From an uncultured Alphaproteobacteria bacterium (lineage in GTDB: Bacteria; Pseudomonadota; Alphaproteobacteria; HIMB59; GCA-002718135), in the NCBI GenBank assembly GCA_902615745.1, contig CACMQB010000006.1, positions 1 through 64,000 on the forward strand: a stretch of 64,000 nt of DNA. The letters run 5' to 3'. Both the position numbers and the translations under genes were made by a program. Below, in pieces: positions 43,651-52,374 of the stretch. Within the stretch, counting starts at the first letter, position 1; each line of letters begins with the position of its first letter. Below the pieces are notes generated by a model, which worked only from the letters and a program-made list of their open reading frames with translations, did not search any database and was not told the DNA's origin.

Positions 43651-45087
43651 ATGGAGTTAAGAAATTTTATTGATGGTAAATTCATTGATTCACTCTCAAA
43701 GAAAAATATTCCTGTATTAAATCCGGCTAATCAAAAAATTGTTGGTAATATTGATGAAGCATTGGATGAAGAAATAGATTTAGCTTTCAAAGCTGCAAAA
43801 AGAGCATTCGATAAAAGAATTTTAGTAGACATGGATGCAAAAAATAAATCGAATATGATGAGAGCTATTGCTCAAAAATTAAGAGAGCGCAAAGAAGAAG
43901 GAGGCAAACTCCTTAGCCAAGAAAATGGCAAAACGATTAAACAATGTATTGATGAATTTAAAGGTGCTGCCGATACTTTTGATTTTTATGCTGGACTCAC
44001 AGATAAAATAGAAAATAAACTTATACCTTCAGGACATGATACTTTAAATTATGTTGTACTTGAGCCTTTTGGAGTAGCTCTTCAAATTGTTCCGTGGAAC
44101 TATCCTGTTTCTATTTTTTCAGGTATGGTTGCACAAAACTGGATTGTTGGAAATACAATAGTTATCAAACCTCCTGAATTGTGTCCCATATCATCTAATT
44201 TTTATGGTCAAATTTTTAAAGATGTAGGCGTGCCAAATGGAATTATAAATATTGTTCATGGTTATGGTGAAACAACTGGACGAAAACTAGTTCAACATCC
44301 TGGAAGTGATTATATTGTTTTTACAGGATCGCCTGAAGTTGCATCTGAAATTCTAAAAGAAACAGCAGATAGAATTATTCCTACTCATTTTGAATTAGGC
44401 GGAAAGTCTGCAGCTATAATCTATCCTGATGCCGATATTGATAAAGCTGTAGACAGTACTTTAAGAGGAGTTTTTAAACCTAATGCTGGTCAAATTTGTG
44501 TAGCGATGTCTAGAGTATTACTGCATCCAAAAATTAAAGATGAGTACATGACAAAGCTAGTGGCAAAAACACAAAAATTAAAAGTTGGTGCAGGTGATGA
44601 AAAAGATACTCAGGTAACACCACTTATTTCAAAAGATCAAATGCAAAGAGTCTCAAATTATGTAAAATCTGGAGTACAATCAGGAGCAACTATAGCCATA
44701 GGTGGAGAAAAGGCTGAAAGAGAAGATGGTAATTTCTACAAACCAACGATTTTTGACAATGTAAAAATTGATGCAACAATTGCACAAGAAGAAATATTTG
44801 GTCCAGTTACATCAATATTTGATTTTGAAGATGAAGAAGAAGCAATAAGTATAGCAAACTCAACGAAATATGGTCTAGCTTCGGGTGTATTTACTGCAGA
44901 TGATCAAAAAGCGAGATGGACAGCTGATAGAATTCAAGCCGGAATTATATGGCATAATGACTGGGCTGTTGATGGAACCAACCTACCTGGAGGGGGTTAC
45001 AAAAGATCTGGTTATGGAAGAGATGGTGGGGTTGATGGTGTCTATAGTCATGGACAAACTAAGCGTATAAGTAAAAGACTCTACTAG
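43651..45087 (+). CDS. NAD(P)-dependent aldehyde dehydrogenase
   Basis: 478 residues with all catalytic elements: Asn in QIVPWNYP, general base Glu in HFELGGKSA, nucleophile Cys in NAGQICVAMSR, and EEIFGPV plus YGLASGVF in the C-terminal part. It resembles betaine-aldehyde and related semialdehyde dehydrogenases, but the substrate cannot be fixed. A good -35 (TTGACA, 43612) lies close upstream with a weak -10, so a nearly leaderless transcript is possible. The sugar transporter genes begin 82 bp after it. Confidence 0.92.
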   Translation: MELRNFIDGKFIDSLSKKNIPVLNPANQKIVGNIDEALDEEIDLAFKAAKRAFDKRILVDMDAKNKSNMMRAIAQKLRERKEEGGKLLSQENGKTIKQCIDEFKGAADTFDFYAGLTDKIENKLIPSGHDTLNYVVLEPFGVALQIVPWNYPVSIFSGMVAQNWIVGNTIVIKPPELCPISSNFYGQIFKDVGVPNGIINIVHGYGETTGRKLVQHPGSDYIVFTGSPEVASEILKETADRIIPTHFELGGKSAAIIYPDADIDKAVDSTLRGVFKPNAGQICVAMSRVLLHPKIKDEYMTKLVAKTQKLKVGAGDEKDTQVTPLISKDQMQRVSNYVKSGVQSGATIAIGGEKAEREDGNFYKPTIFDNVKIDATIAQEEIFGPVTSIFDFEDEEEAISIANSTKYGLASGVFTADDQKARWTADRIQAGIIWHNDWAVDGTNLPGGGYKRSGYGRDGGVDGVYSHGQTKRISKRLY

Positions 45088-45168
45088 TTGACATTTACAA
45101 GTTATTTTTGTTAAGCTTTATTATTATTATTTAATATTAATGTTAAAAATAAATCCGTGGGAGGAAAT

Positions 45169-46164
45169 ATGAAAATTATTAAATTATTTCTTATTACTCT
45201 ATTTCTTTTTCCAGTTTCTATGCAAGCTTATGCTGCTCCAACTGGACAAGACCTAGGTGATAAATGGTGCTCAGATGTAAAAATGCATTTCTATGCAGGT
45301 GGTCCTGAAGCAGGAGGTTTTGCTGGAATAGTTGCAGCAGGAGCTATGAATGCTATTAGAGATACTGGAGCTGACGCCGAAATTATATACTCAGAATGGG
45401 ATTTTGAAAAAATGGTCCGTCAACTTAGAGAATCAGTTGGACTTGGTGTTGATGCTATTGCAATGATGGGACATCCAGGAGATGAAGCTCTAATGCCTTT
45501 AGCAAAACAAGCCGCTGAAAAGGGTATTCTAATGACATATCAAAACGTTGATCCATCAGGTGTAAGAGCAAAATTTGGTGGTGGATACGTAGGAGCAAAT
45601 TTAGCAACTCAAGGTAAAGCTCTTGCAAGAGAAGCAATTAGGCAATTTGGTTTCAAAGCTGGAGATCACGCTATAGTAATGGTTCCTATTGGAGATTACG
45701 CTAGAGCTCAAAGAGAAGATGGTGCAAGAATCATATTTGAAGAACACGGAATGACAGTTACTGTTCTTGATGGACAACCAGCTTATGCTTCAGATCCAAA
45801 TATGACTATCCCAGTTTTCTCAGCAGCGTTAAATGCAAATCCTGAAACAAAAGTAATTGTTCACTCTGGAAGTGATGTAATGAATGTTGCAGAAGGTATT
45901 GCCAAAGCTGCTGGTTATGGACCAGGTGAGTTACTTCAAATTGGATTTGATACAAGTCCACAAATTATGTCGGCGTTTGAAAAAGGATATGTTCATCTAA
46001 CATCTGATCAACAACCTTTTCTTCAAGGGTATCTTCCAGTGTTGTCACTTTGTCAAACAGCTGTACTTGGTACTGGTGCAATAAACCAAGATACTGGTGC
46101 AGGATTTGTTGATACAAATAATTATCAAGCTGTTAAAGCTCTTGCTGATGCAGGCTTAAGATAG
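45169..46164 (+). CDS. Ribose-type sugar ABC transporter substrate-binding protein
   Basis: About 331 residues from ATG 45169, which has GGGAGG just upstream; a GTG at 45157 is less likely. The signal peptide is MKIIKLFLITLFLFPVSMQA-YA. The mature protein is a periplasmic-binding-protein type 1 (Peripla_BP_4) with MHFYAGGPEAGGF at the start, GVDAIAMMGHPGD for the second strand-loop, and VIVHSGSDVMNVAEGIAKA and LLQIGFDTSPQIM in the C-lobe. It binds a sugar for the adjacent single ATPase and RbsC-like permease. A perfect hairpin follows at 46175. Confidence 0.93.
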   Translation: MKIIKLFLITLFLFPVSMQAYAAPTGQDLGDKWCSDVKMHFYAGGPEAGGFAGIVAAGAMNAIRDTGADAEIIYSEWDFEKMVRQLRESVGLGVDAIAMMGHPGDEALMPLAKQAAEKGILMTYQNVDPSGVRAKFGGGYVGANLATQGKALAREAIRQFGFKAGDHAIVMVPIGDYARAQREDGARIIFEEHGMTVTVLDGQPAYASDPNMTIPVFSAALNANPETKVIVHSGSDVMNVAEGIAKAAGYGPGELLQIGFDTSPQIMSAFEKGYVHLTSDQQPFLQGYLPVLSLCQTAVLGTGAINQDTGAGFVDTNNYQAVKALADAGLR

Positions 46165-46174
46165 GTAAATATAT

Positions 46175-46200
46175 TGCTAACCCATTTTAATGGGTTAGCA
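46175..46200 (+). promoter_or_regulatory. Intercistronic hairpin after binding-protein gene
   Basis: A perfect 10-bp stem (TGCTAACCCA/TGGGTTAGCA) with a TTTTAA loop, 10 bp after the binding-protein stop and 11 bp before the ATPase start. The tail is only TTTC, so partial termination or mRNA protection fits better than a full terminator. Confidence 0.7.
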
Positions 46201-46211
46201 TTTCAAATTAT

Positions 46212-46958
46212 ATGGAAAATATCATTGAATTAGATAATGTTACAAAAAGGTTTGGCGGTATTACTGCTCTAAACAAAGCATCATTAAAAGTAACCAGGGG
46301 TGAAGTGGTAGGTTTAATTGGTGATAATGGTGCAGGTAAATCAACATTAATTAAAACACTAGTAGGTGTATATAGTCCTGACGAAGGTGATATACTAATA
46401 AGAGGAAAAAAAGTAAACGCTTGGAATGCTCTCAAGGCTAGAGAGTCTGGTATAGAAACTGTTTTTCAAGATAGAGCTTTAACTCCACAACAATCGATAG
46501 TTAAAAATATTTTTATGGGTAAGGAACTTCGATACCCATTTGGTTTTATAAAAGAAAAAGAACAAATTTTTGAAGCAAATAGATTAATAAGAGAAATAGG
46601 TTTTACATCAAAATTAATTAATGCTGAATCTCCTGTTGGAAATTTATCCGGAGGTGAAAGACAAGGCGTAGCAATTGCACGAGCAATTTATAATAAAGCA
46701 GAATTAATTGTTCTTGATGAGCCAACAAATAACTTATCTCTTAATGAAACACAGAAAGTTTTTGATTTTGTCTTAAATGTAAAAAAATCAAATAGATCTG
46801 TTCTATTTATTGGTCATAATATTTATCATGTATACGACATATCAGATAGATTTGTAATTTTAGATAGAGGAGAAGTCGTTCATAAACTCGATAAGAATGA
46901 CATATCTACTCCTGAAGAACTTATGAAAATAATGAGAGATACTATAGGGGCACACTAA
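46212..46958 (+). CDS. Sugar ABC transporter ATP-binding protein (RbsA/FrcA type, single cassette)
   Basis: 248 residues, one ATPase domain rather than the fused double domain of RbsA. It has Walker A GDNGAGKST (about 37-45), signature LSGGERQGVAIARA, Walker B LIVLDEPTNNLS and the switch His in FIGHNIYHV. The Q-loop reads VFQDRALTP. It should power the RbsC-like permease downstream, whose ATG overlaps its stop (TAATG). Confidence 0.94.
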   Translation: MENIIELDNVTKRFGGITALNKASLKVTRGEVVGLIGDNGAGKSTLIKTLVGVYSPDEGDILIRGKKVNAWNALKARESGIETVFQDRALTPQQSIVKNIFMGKELRYPFGFIKEKEQIFEANRLIREIGFTSKLINAESPVGNLSGGERQGVAIARAIYNKAELIVLDEPTNNLSLNETQKVFDFVLNVKKSNRSVLFIGHNIYHVYDISDRFVILDRGEVVHKLDKNDISTPEELMKIMRDTIGAH

Positions 46959-47932
46959 TGAGTAAAAATAATTCATATTTAAGTAATTACTTCCACAGAA
47001 ATGGAAGGGCTTTAGGAAGCATTGGATACTTTGTTCTATTAATGGTAATTTTTTTAATAGGTGCACCAGAAGCTTGGATAAGGCCCAACCTTCATCAATC
47101 TGTATTTGTAATGATGCCTACTTTAATTTTTTTAACTATTCCTTTAGTTTTTCTAGTTGCATCTGGTGAAATAGATCTTTCCTTTGCCTCTACTTACGCT
47201 GTAGCAGCTTATGTTTTTGCTTTACTTGTTAAAAATGGAGTTGATCCAGCTATTTGTTTAGTTCTTGGTATTTTTACTGGAGCAGCTATTGGTGCTCTCG
47301 TTGGAACATTAATTGTTGTATTTAGACTTTCCTCTCTTGTTGCATCACTTGGAGTATTATTTTTATTGAGAGGTGTAATTCTCTTATTATCTAACAGCAG
47401 ATCCATTACGATTATGGAAGTAGAGAACCACTGGATCTACCCTCTTTTAGTTGGAAATTTTTATGGCTTTCCAATGCAAATTTTTTGGGCAGCAATATTT
47501 GTAATTTTTTGTTACTATTTTTTTAACAAACATGTTTTTGGTATTCATATTCAGCATGTAGGAGATAATTCTGTTAGTGCAGAACAAATGGGTATTAATG
47601 TAAATGCTGTTAAAATAAAAGCTTTTATGTTTGTTGGTGTTGGTGCAGCAATAGGTGGAATATTTACTACTATGATTACGTATACTTTTTTTCCAACTCA
47701 AGGTTTTGGATATTTGTTATTAGCTCTTGCGGCAGTGTTTGTTGGCGGCACCCCTTACTGGGGGGGATTGGGTACAATCATTGGTGCAGTTTTTGGTGTA
47801 GGAATAATTGCGTATATGGAAATTGGTATAATAGCAATAGGCTGGAGTGGTGAATGGAGACAGTTTTTTAATGGTTTAATTATTCTATTAGCTCTTCTTG
47901 GTCATAGACTACACGGTGAAAGAGTAAGGTAA
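46958..47932 (+). CDS. Sugar ABC transporter permease (RbsC type)
   Basis: 324 residues, about 9-10 membrane spans of the branched-chain/ribose permease family (BPD_transp_2). The cytoplasmic EAA-like loop region HIQHVGDNSVSAEQMGINV (about 191-210) and the ALAAVFVGGTPYWGGLGTIIGA motif are diagnostic. It is coupled to the ATPase by a one-base overlap and to thuA by a 4-bp gap. The imported sugar is not identifiable from sequence; the ThuA/Gfo-Idh neighbours suggest a glycoside or disaccharide. Confidence 0.94.
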   Translation: MSKNNSYLSNYFHRNGRALGSIGYFVLLMVIFLIGAPEAWIRPNLHQSVFVMMPTLIFLTIPLVFLVASGEIDLSFASTYAVAAYVFALLVKNGVDPAICLVLGIFTGAAIGALVGTLIVVFRLSSLVASLGVLFLLRGVILLLSNSRSITIMEVENHWIYPLLVGNFYGFPMQIFWAAIFVIFCYYFFNKHVFGIHIQHVGDNSVSAEQMGINVNAVKIKAFMFVGVGAAIGGIFTTMITYTFFPTQGFGYLLLALAAVFVGGTPYWGGLGTIIGAVFGVGIIAYMEIGIIAIGWSGEWRQFFNGLIILLALLGHRLHGERVR

Positions 47933-47936
47933 TATA

Positions 47937-48722
47937 ATGGTCAACTTAGTTATTTGGAATGAATTTGTTCACGAACAAGAAGATGAACATGTAAAATCGA
48001 TTTATCCAAATGGTATTCATGGTTGTATAAAAGATTTTTTATCTGAAGATAAAAATTTAAATATTAAAACAGCAACTCTTGAAGAAAAAGATCATGGTTT
48101 AAGTGAGGAGTTATTAGAAAAGACTGATGTATTAATTTGGTGGGGTCATAAAGCTCATAAATTGGTTGAAGATAGAATTGTCGATAGAATTCAGCAAAGA
48201 GTTTTAGAAGGAATGGGTCTTTTAGTTTTACATTCTGGACATCATTCTAAAATTTTTAAAAGAATGATGGGAACTACAGCAAATATAAGATGGGCTGAGA
48301 GAGGTGAAAAGGAAAGAATTTGGATATGCAATCCTGGTCATCCAATTGCAGAGGGTCTAGATGAATATTTTGAAATTGAAATGACTGAGATGTATGGAGA
48401 ACCTTTTCAAGTTCCAGCACCAGATGAAACAGTATTTGTAAGTTGGTTTGAAGGTGGTGAGGTTTTTAGATCAGGGCTTTGTTATAAAAGAGGTAATGGG
48501 AAGATCTTTTATTTTAGACCAGGGCACGAATCTTATCCTGTTTATTATAATAAAGATGTTCAAAGAGTTATTAGAAACTCTATTCATTGGGTTTGTCCTG
48601 AAAAAACATCAGGTGTTTGGATTGACAGAATTGCTAAAGGTATAGACAATATGGAAAGAACAACTCCTGTTGAACCAATTGAAACTAAAGGATATCAAGT
48701 CGATCATAATTATAAAAAATGA
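47937..48722 (+). CDS. ThuA-family protein (trehalose utilisation type)
   Basis: 261 residues with a class-I glutamine-amidotransferase-like fold and ThuA signature: VIWNEFVHEQEDE at the N-terminus, VLIWWGHKAHKLV, LGLLVLHSGHHSKIFKRMMGT-like core, and YFRPGHESYPVYY. In Sinorhizobium ThuA and ThuB help convert trehalose and related disaccharides to 3-keto forms. It overlaps the downstream Gfo/Idh/MocA oxidoreductase by 4 bp, the same pairing. It has no signal peptide, so it acts in the cytoplasm on an imported sugar. Confidence 0.88.
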   Translation: MVNLVIWNEFVHEQEDEHVKSIYPNGIHGCIKDFLSEDKNLNIKTATLEEKDHGLSEELLEKTDVLIWWGHKAHKLVEDRIVDRIQQRVLEGMGLLVLHSGHHSKIFKRMMGTTANIRWAERGEKERIWICNPGHPIAEGLDEYFEIEMTEMYGEPFQVPAPDETVFVSWFEGGEVFRSGLCYKRGNGKIFYFRPGHESYPVYYNKDVQRVIRNSIHWVCPEKTSGVWIDRIAKGIDNMERTTPVEPIETKGYQVDHNYKK

Positions 48723-49786
48723 TTAAAGTTGGCATTGTTGGTACAGGTGGAATAGCTGAATGGCATGCAAGTGCTTTTAAAGATAATAAAGATTCAGACG
48801 TTGTTGCAGCATGTGATGTAAACAATGATAGATTAAATGAGTTTTGTGATAAATTTAATATTGATCATAGATATAATAGTGTCGATGAACTATTAGAAAA
48901 ATCAGATGTTGATGCAATCTCAAATACAACACCAGATGCTTTTCATAAAGAAATATCAATTAAAGCAATAGAAAAAAATAAGCATATTTTTTGTGAAAAA
49001 CCTCTTGCTGAAAATCATGCAGACGCACAATTAATGTGCGAGGCACTTAAAGGAAGAAACCTAATTAATATGGTAAATTTTAGTTACCGTAATTCATCTG
49101 GCTATCAAGAACTCTGCAAAATGGTTCAAGAAGGTAAAATTGGAAATGTGATTCACATGGATGCCAATTATAATCAGTCTTGGTTAACTTCAAATTACTG
49201 GGGAAATTGGAAGGAGCAAGATAAATGGCTATGGAGATTATCTACAAAACATGGCAGCAAGGGTACTTTAGGTGACATTGGTGTACATATATTTGATTTT
49301 GCTTCACGGCCTATTGGAAAAATCAAAAGACTCAATTCATATCTAAAAACTTTTCACTCAAAGGGTGAAAAAATTAAAGATTATGTATTAGATGCAAATG
49401 ATACTTTCTTATCAATGGTAGAATTTGATAATGGAGCAATTGGTACTGTTAATGCCACAAGATTTGCAACTGGTTATTCAAATAGATTGGAATTAAGAAT
49501 ATTTGGTGACAAAGGTGCTGTTAAGATTGAATTTGATGATCCAATTTCAGAAGGTAACAAATTTATGTATACAAAAGATATTGAAAGAGAATTTAATAGT
49601 AAAGATGATAAAATAAAATGGGAGGAAATTAAATGCCCTTCTTCCTTAACTAATTTTGAAAGATTTATAGAGTCTATAATGAATAATAATAATCACGAGC
49701 CTGATTTCAAACGAGGAGCAGAAATCCAGAAAGTGCTTGATAGTTGCTATGAAAGTAGTGAAAATGGATGTTGGGTTGAAGTATAG
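48719..49786 (+). CDS. Gfo/Idh/MocA-family sugar oxidoreductase (ThuB-like)
   Basis: 355 residues. The N-terminal Rossmann domain has VGIVGTGGIAEWHASAF and the catalytic Lys in FCEKPLAE (about 95). The C-terminal domain has GTLGDIGVHIFDFA, whose Asp and His complete the usual Lys-Asp-His active site. Such enzymes oxidise a sugar ring hydroxyl with NAD, often at C3. The 4-bp overlap with thuA and the ABC transporter upstream indicate oxidation of the imported sugar to a 3-keto derivative. Confidence 0.9.
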   Translation: MIKVGIVGTGGIAEWHASAFKDNKDSDVVAACDVNNDRLNEFCDKFNIDHRYNSVDELLEKSDVDAISNTTPDAFHKEISIKAIEKNKHIFCEKPLAENHADAQLMCEALKGRNLINMVNFSYRNSSGYQELCKMVQEGKIGNVIHMDANYNQSWLTSNYWGNWKEQDKWLWRLSTKHGSKGTLGDIGVHIFDFASRPIGKIKRLNSYLKTFHSKGEKIKDYVLDANDTFLSMVEFDNGAIGTVNATRFATGYSNRLELRIFGDKGAVKIEFDDPISEGNKFMYTKDIEREFNSKDDKIKWEEIKCPSSLTNFERFIESIMNNNNHEPDFKRGAEIQKVLDSCYESSENGCWVEV

Positions 49787-49845
49787 TGTGTCAAAATAGT
49801 TGATTTTTATCTTTATATTTTCATCAATTTTTTTATAAAAGATAA

Positions 49846-50841
49846 ATGTCAGAAAAGTTAGATAATGTAGATACTAAATGGTTTAGGGCTGAAATAAGTA
49901 AAAAGGACTTAAAACTATTATCAAAAAAAAGCGATCTTAAAGGATTACAGCACGTTACTATATATTTCATATTACTATTTTTCTTTGGATACATGTCTGC
50001 AGTAACTTGGGGAACATGGTGGACTGTATTATGGCTATGGCTTTATGGCGTTTTATTTTACGCAAGTAACCCTATCTGGCACGAATGTGGTCATAGAACA
50101 GCTTTCAAATCAAAATATTTAAATGAAATCTTTTATCAAATAGGTTCTTTTATGACAGACTTTGAGCCTACAAGGTGGACGTGGAGTCATTTTAGACATC
50201 ATAGCAATACTGCTTCAGTAAAAGACCCTCATGATTATGAAGCTGCATTATTCCATCAATATCCAACTCTACAAAATTTTCTTTTCAGCTTTGTACCATT
50301 CGCAGAGTTAATAAAATTTAAAGACTCATGGAAATTTGAAACAATTAAACATGCTATTGGGATTACAACTCCTGTTATGAGAGATTGCATACCCCAAAAT
50401 GAAATTTGGAAATGTAGACTTATTTCAAGAATACATGTTACAATATGGATAGCATCTTTTGTAATATCCATTTATTTAATGAATCCGCTTCCAGCTCTTC
50501 TAATTTTCTTTCCTAGGTATTGGGGAAATATTATTGAACTTTTTAATCAAACTCAACATATTGGTCTACCTGAAGATATTAAAGATCACAGATATACAAC
50601 AAGATCAGTGCGCTTAAATCCAATTTTTAGTTTTTTATATTGGCATATGGAATATCATGTTGAACACCACATGTTTCCATCTGTGCCATCTTACAATTTA
50701 CCTAAATTAAGTAATTTAATTAAGAATCAATTACCAAAAGCAAATACTAGTTTATTTGATGCATATAGGGAAATTATTCCAGCAATAATTAAACAAAATA
50801 AGGATAATTCATTTTATATTTCAAAAATTGTGCCATCATAA
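49846..50841 (+). CDS. Membrane fatty acid desaturase family protein, paralogue 2
   Basis: 331 residues, a clear paralogue of the gene at 42594. The three histidine boxes are HECGH, HFRHH and HVEHH, and the shared segments include RSVRLNPIFSF, PSYNLPKL and AYREIIPA. It differs mainly in the membrane spans and N-terminus. It begins 59 bp after the ThuB-like gene and lies 157 bp before the aglE binding-protein gene. The two paralogues bracket the ALDH, ribose-type transporter and ThuAB-like genes, so this block may have arisen by insertion between duplicated copies. Confidence 0.85.
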   Translation: MSEKLDNVDTKWFRAEISKKDLKLLSKKSDLKGLQHVTIYFILLFFFGYMSAVTWGTWWTVLWLWLYGVLFYASNPIWHECGHRTAFKSKYLNEIFYQIGSFMTDFEPTRWTWSHFRHHSNTASVKDPHDYEAALFHQYPTLQNFLFSFVPFAELIKFKDSWKFETIKHAIGITTPVMRDCIPQNEIWKCRLISRIHVTIWIASFVISIYLMNPLPALLIFFPRYWGNIIELFNQTQHIGLPEDIKDHRYTTRSVRLNPIFSFLYWHMEYHVEHHMFPSVPSYNLPKLSNLIKNQLPKANTSLFDAYREIIPAIIKQNKDNSFYISKIVPS

Positions 50842-50903
50842 GAATAGATAGAAGATTTATATTTGAATTTTTTCTTGAGCAAAATCAACAAAATATAAAA
50901 CTG

Positions 50904-50958
50904 TTATAAATTGACAGTAAATATCAACAATTAGAAAGTTATTATAAATTGACAATAA
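50904..50958 (+). promoter_or_regulatory. Two direct 17-bp repeats with TTGACA cores upstream of aglE
   Basis: TTATAAATTGACAGTAA at 50904-50920 and TTATAAATTGACAATAA at 50942-50958 differ at one base and are 38 bp apart. Each contains a consensus -35 hexamer. The second is followed at a slightly short or suboptimal spacing by GATAAT/TAATTG near 50969-50976. They may be tandem promoters or paired regulator sites for the alpha-glucoside-type operon; no regulator gene is nearby. Confidence 0.5.
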
Positions 50959-50998
50959 CTAATGATGGGATAATTGTTTTTTTAAATTAGGAGGATTA

Positions 50999-52309
50999 AT
51001 GAAAAACTCAATTAAAAGTCTAGTAGTATTTATTTCTTCATTATTTCTAAGTTTCTCTGCATTTGCTGGAGGACACGCATATACTGGTCCGGATCTAAGT
51101 GGACAAAAAGTAGTTATGTTTGGTCCTTGGTTATCTCCAGAGCAAGAAACAATGAGAGAAGTAGGTGCTATATTTGAAAAAGCTACAGGAGCAACATTTG
51201 AATATGGAGGCTCAGATAGTTTTGAACAACAAGTTATGATCGATCTAAAAGCTGGAAGTGCTGCAGATCTAGTTGTATTTCCACAACCAGGTCTTGCTGC
51301 AAATGCTGCAGCTATGGGAGGATTAGTTCCTCTTGGAGATGATATCAAGCAAATGGTTTTAGACAACTATGCTGCCGGACAATCATGGATTGATCTTTCA
51401 ACTTATGCTGATGAAAATGGTAATGAGCAATTTAATGCTATATTCTTTAGAACTAATGTAAAAAGTTTAGTTTGGTATTCACCTGATAACTTTGAAGATA
51501 ATGGTTATGAAGTACCTTCATCTATGGAAGAGCTTATGACATTAACGGAACAAATGGCATCAGATGGAAATACTCCTTGGTGTATAGGTCTAGGTTCAGG
51601 AGCAGCTACTGGTTGGCCAGCAACTGATTGGATGGAAGACATAATGCTTAGAACTCATTCTCCAGATGTCTATGACATGTGGGTATCAAACGAAATGCCT
51701 TTCAATGACCCAAGAGTTCTTGAAGCAATGGATTTCTTTGGTTCAATAGCTCTAAATGATAGTTATGTTAATGGTGGATCAAAAGCAGTTGCTACAACTG
51801 ATTTCAGAGATGCTCCAAATGGTTTATTTACTTCTCCTGCTGAGTGCATGATGCATCGTCAGGCAAGTTTTATTCCTGCATTCTTTCCTGAAGGTGTTGA
51901 AGCTGGTGTAGATTATGACTTTTTCTATTTTCCTGCGTTTGCTGGAAAAGATTTAGGTACTCCAGTTTTAGGAGCAGGAACATTGGTAGCAGCTACAAAT
52001 GACAATCCTGCAACTATAGAGTTCATGAAATTCTTAATGCATCCTGAGGCACACGAATATTGGATGGCTAAGGGAGGTTTCTTAACTCCTCACAAAGGTG
52101 TTGATGGCAGTAAATATGCTAGTGATACTTTTAGAAAACTTGGAGAAATATTAACTGGAGCAACAACTTTTAGATTTGATGCTTCTGATTTAATGCCAGG
52201 TGCTATTGGAGCTGGAACTTTCTGGACTGGTATGGTTGATTATACCAACGGAAAATCAGCAAAAGATGTTGCTGATGCAATCCAAGACAGTTGGGACGCA
52301 ATTAAATAA
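50999..52309 (+). CDS. aglE: Alpha-glucoside-type ABC transporter substrate-binding protein
   Basis: 436 residues. Signal peptide MKNSIKSLVVFISSLFLSFS-AFA, then a mature family-1 sugar-binding protein with SGQKVVMFGPWLSPEQ, SAADLVVFPQPGLAANAAAM and WPATDWMEDIML. The sequence and the following aglF-aglG-aglK order match the alpha-glucoside transporter of rhizobia. Likely ligands are maltose, sucrose, trehalose or similar; the exact one is unknown. The start is ATG 50999 with TTAGGAGG upstream. A strong terminator-like hairpin follows. Confidence 0.9.
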   Translation: MKNSIKSLVVFISSLFLSFSAFAGGHAYTGPDLSGQKVVMFGPWLSPEQETMREVGAIFEKATGATFEYGGSDSFEQQVMIDLKAGSAADLVVFPQPGLAANAAAMGGLVPLGDDIKQMVLDNYAAGQSWIDLSTYADENGNEQFNAIFFRTNVKSLVWYSPDNFEDNGYEVPSSMEELMTLTEQMASDGNTPWCIGLGSGAATGWPATDWMEDIMLRTHSPDVYDMWVSNEMPFNDPRVLEAMDFFGSIALNDSYVNGGSKAVATTDFRDAPNGLFTSPAECMMHRQASFIPAFFPEGVEAGVDYDFFYFPAFAGKDLGTPVLGAGTLVAATNDNPATIEFMKFLMHPEAHEYWMAKGGFLTPHKGVDGSKYASDTFRKLGEILTGATTFRFDASDLMPGAIGAGTFWTGMVDYTNGKSAKDVADAIQDSWDAIK

Positions 52310-52320
52310 CTACCTCCTTA

Positions 52321-52358
52321 AAACAGGCGGACAATTAACTTGTTCGCCTGTTTTTTTT
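52321..52358 (+). terminator. Strong hairpin with U-tract after aglE
   Basis: AAACAGGCGGACAA pairs with TTGTTCGCCTGTTT (14 bp, one G-U) around TTAAC, followed by eight T residues. It is a good intrinsic terminator, but aglF starts only 16 bp later with no visible new promoter, so it probably acts as a partial terminator that keeps binding protein more abundant than the membrane parts. Confidence 0.85.
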
Positions 52359-52374
52359 ATATATTTAATCATTA

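Noticed and set aside
50959-51366. Minus-strand open frame opposite aglE
   Set aside because: Antisense to a clear signal-peptide-bearing binding protein; low-complexity translation with no family features.
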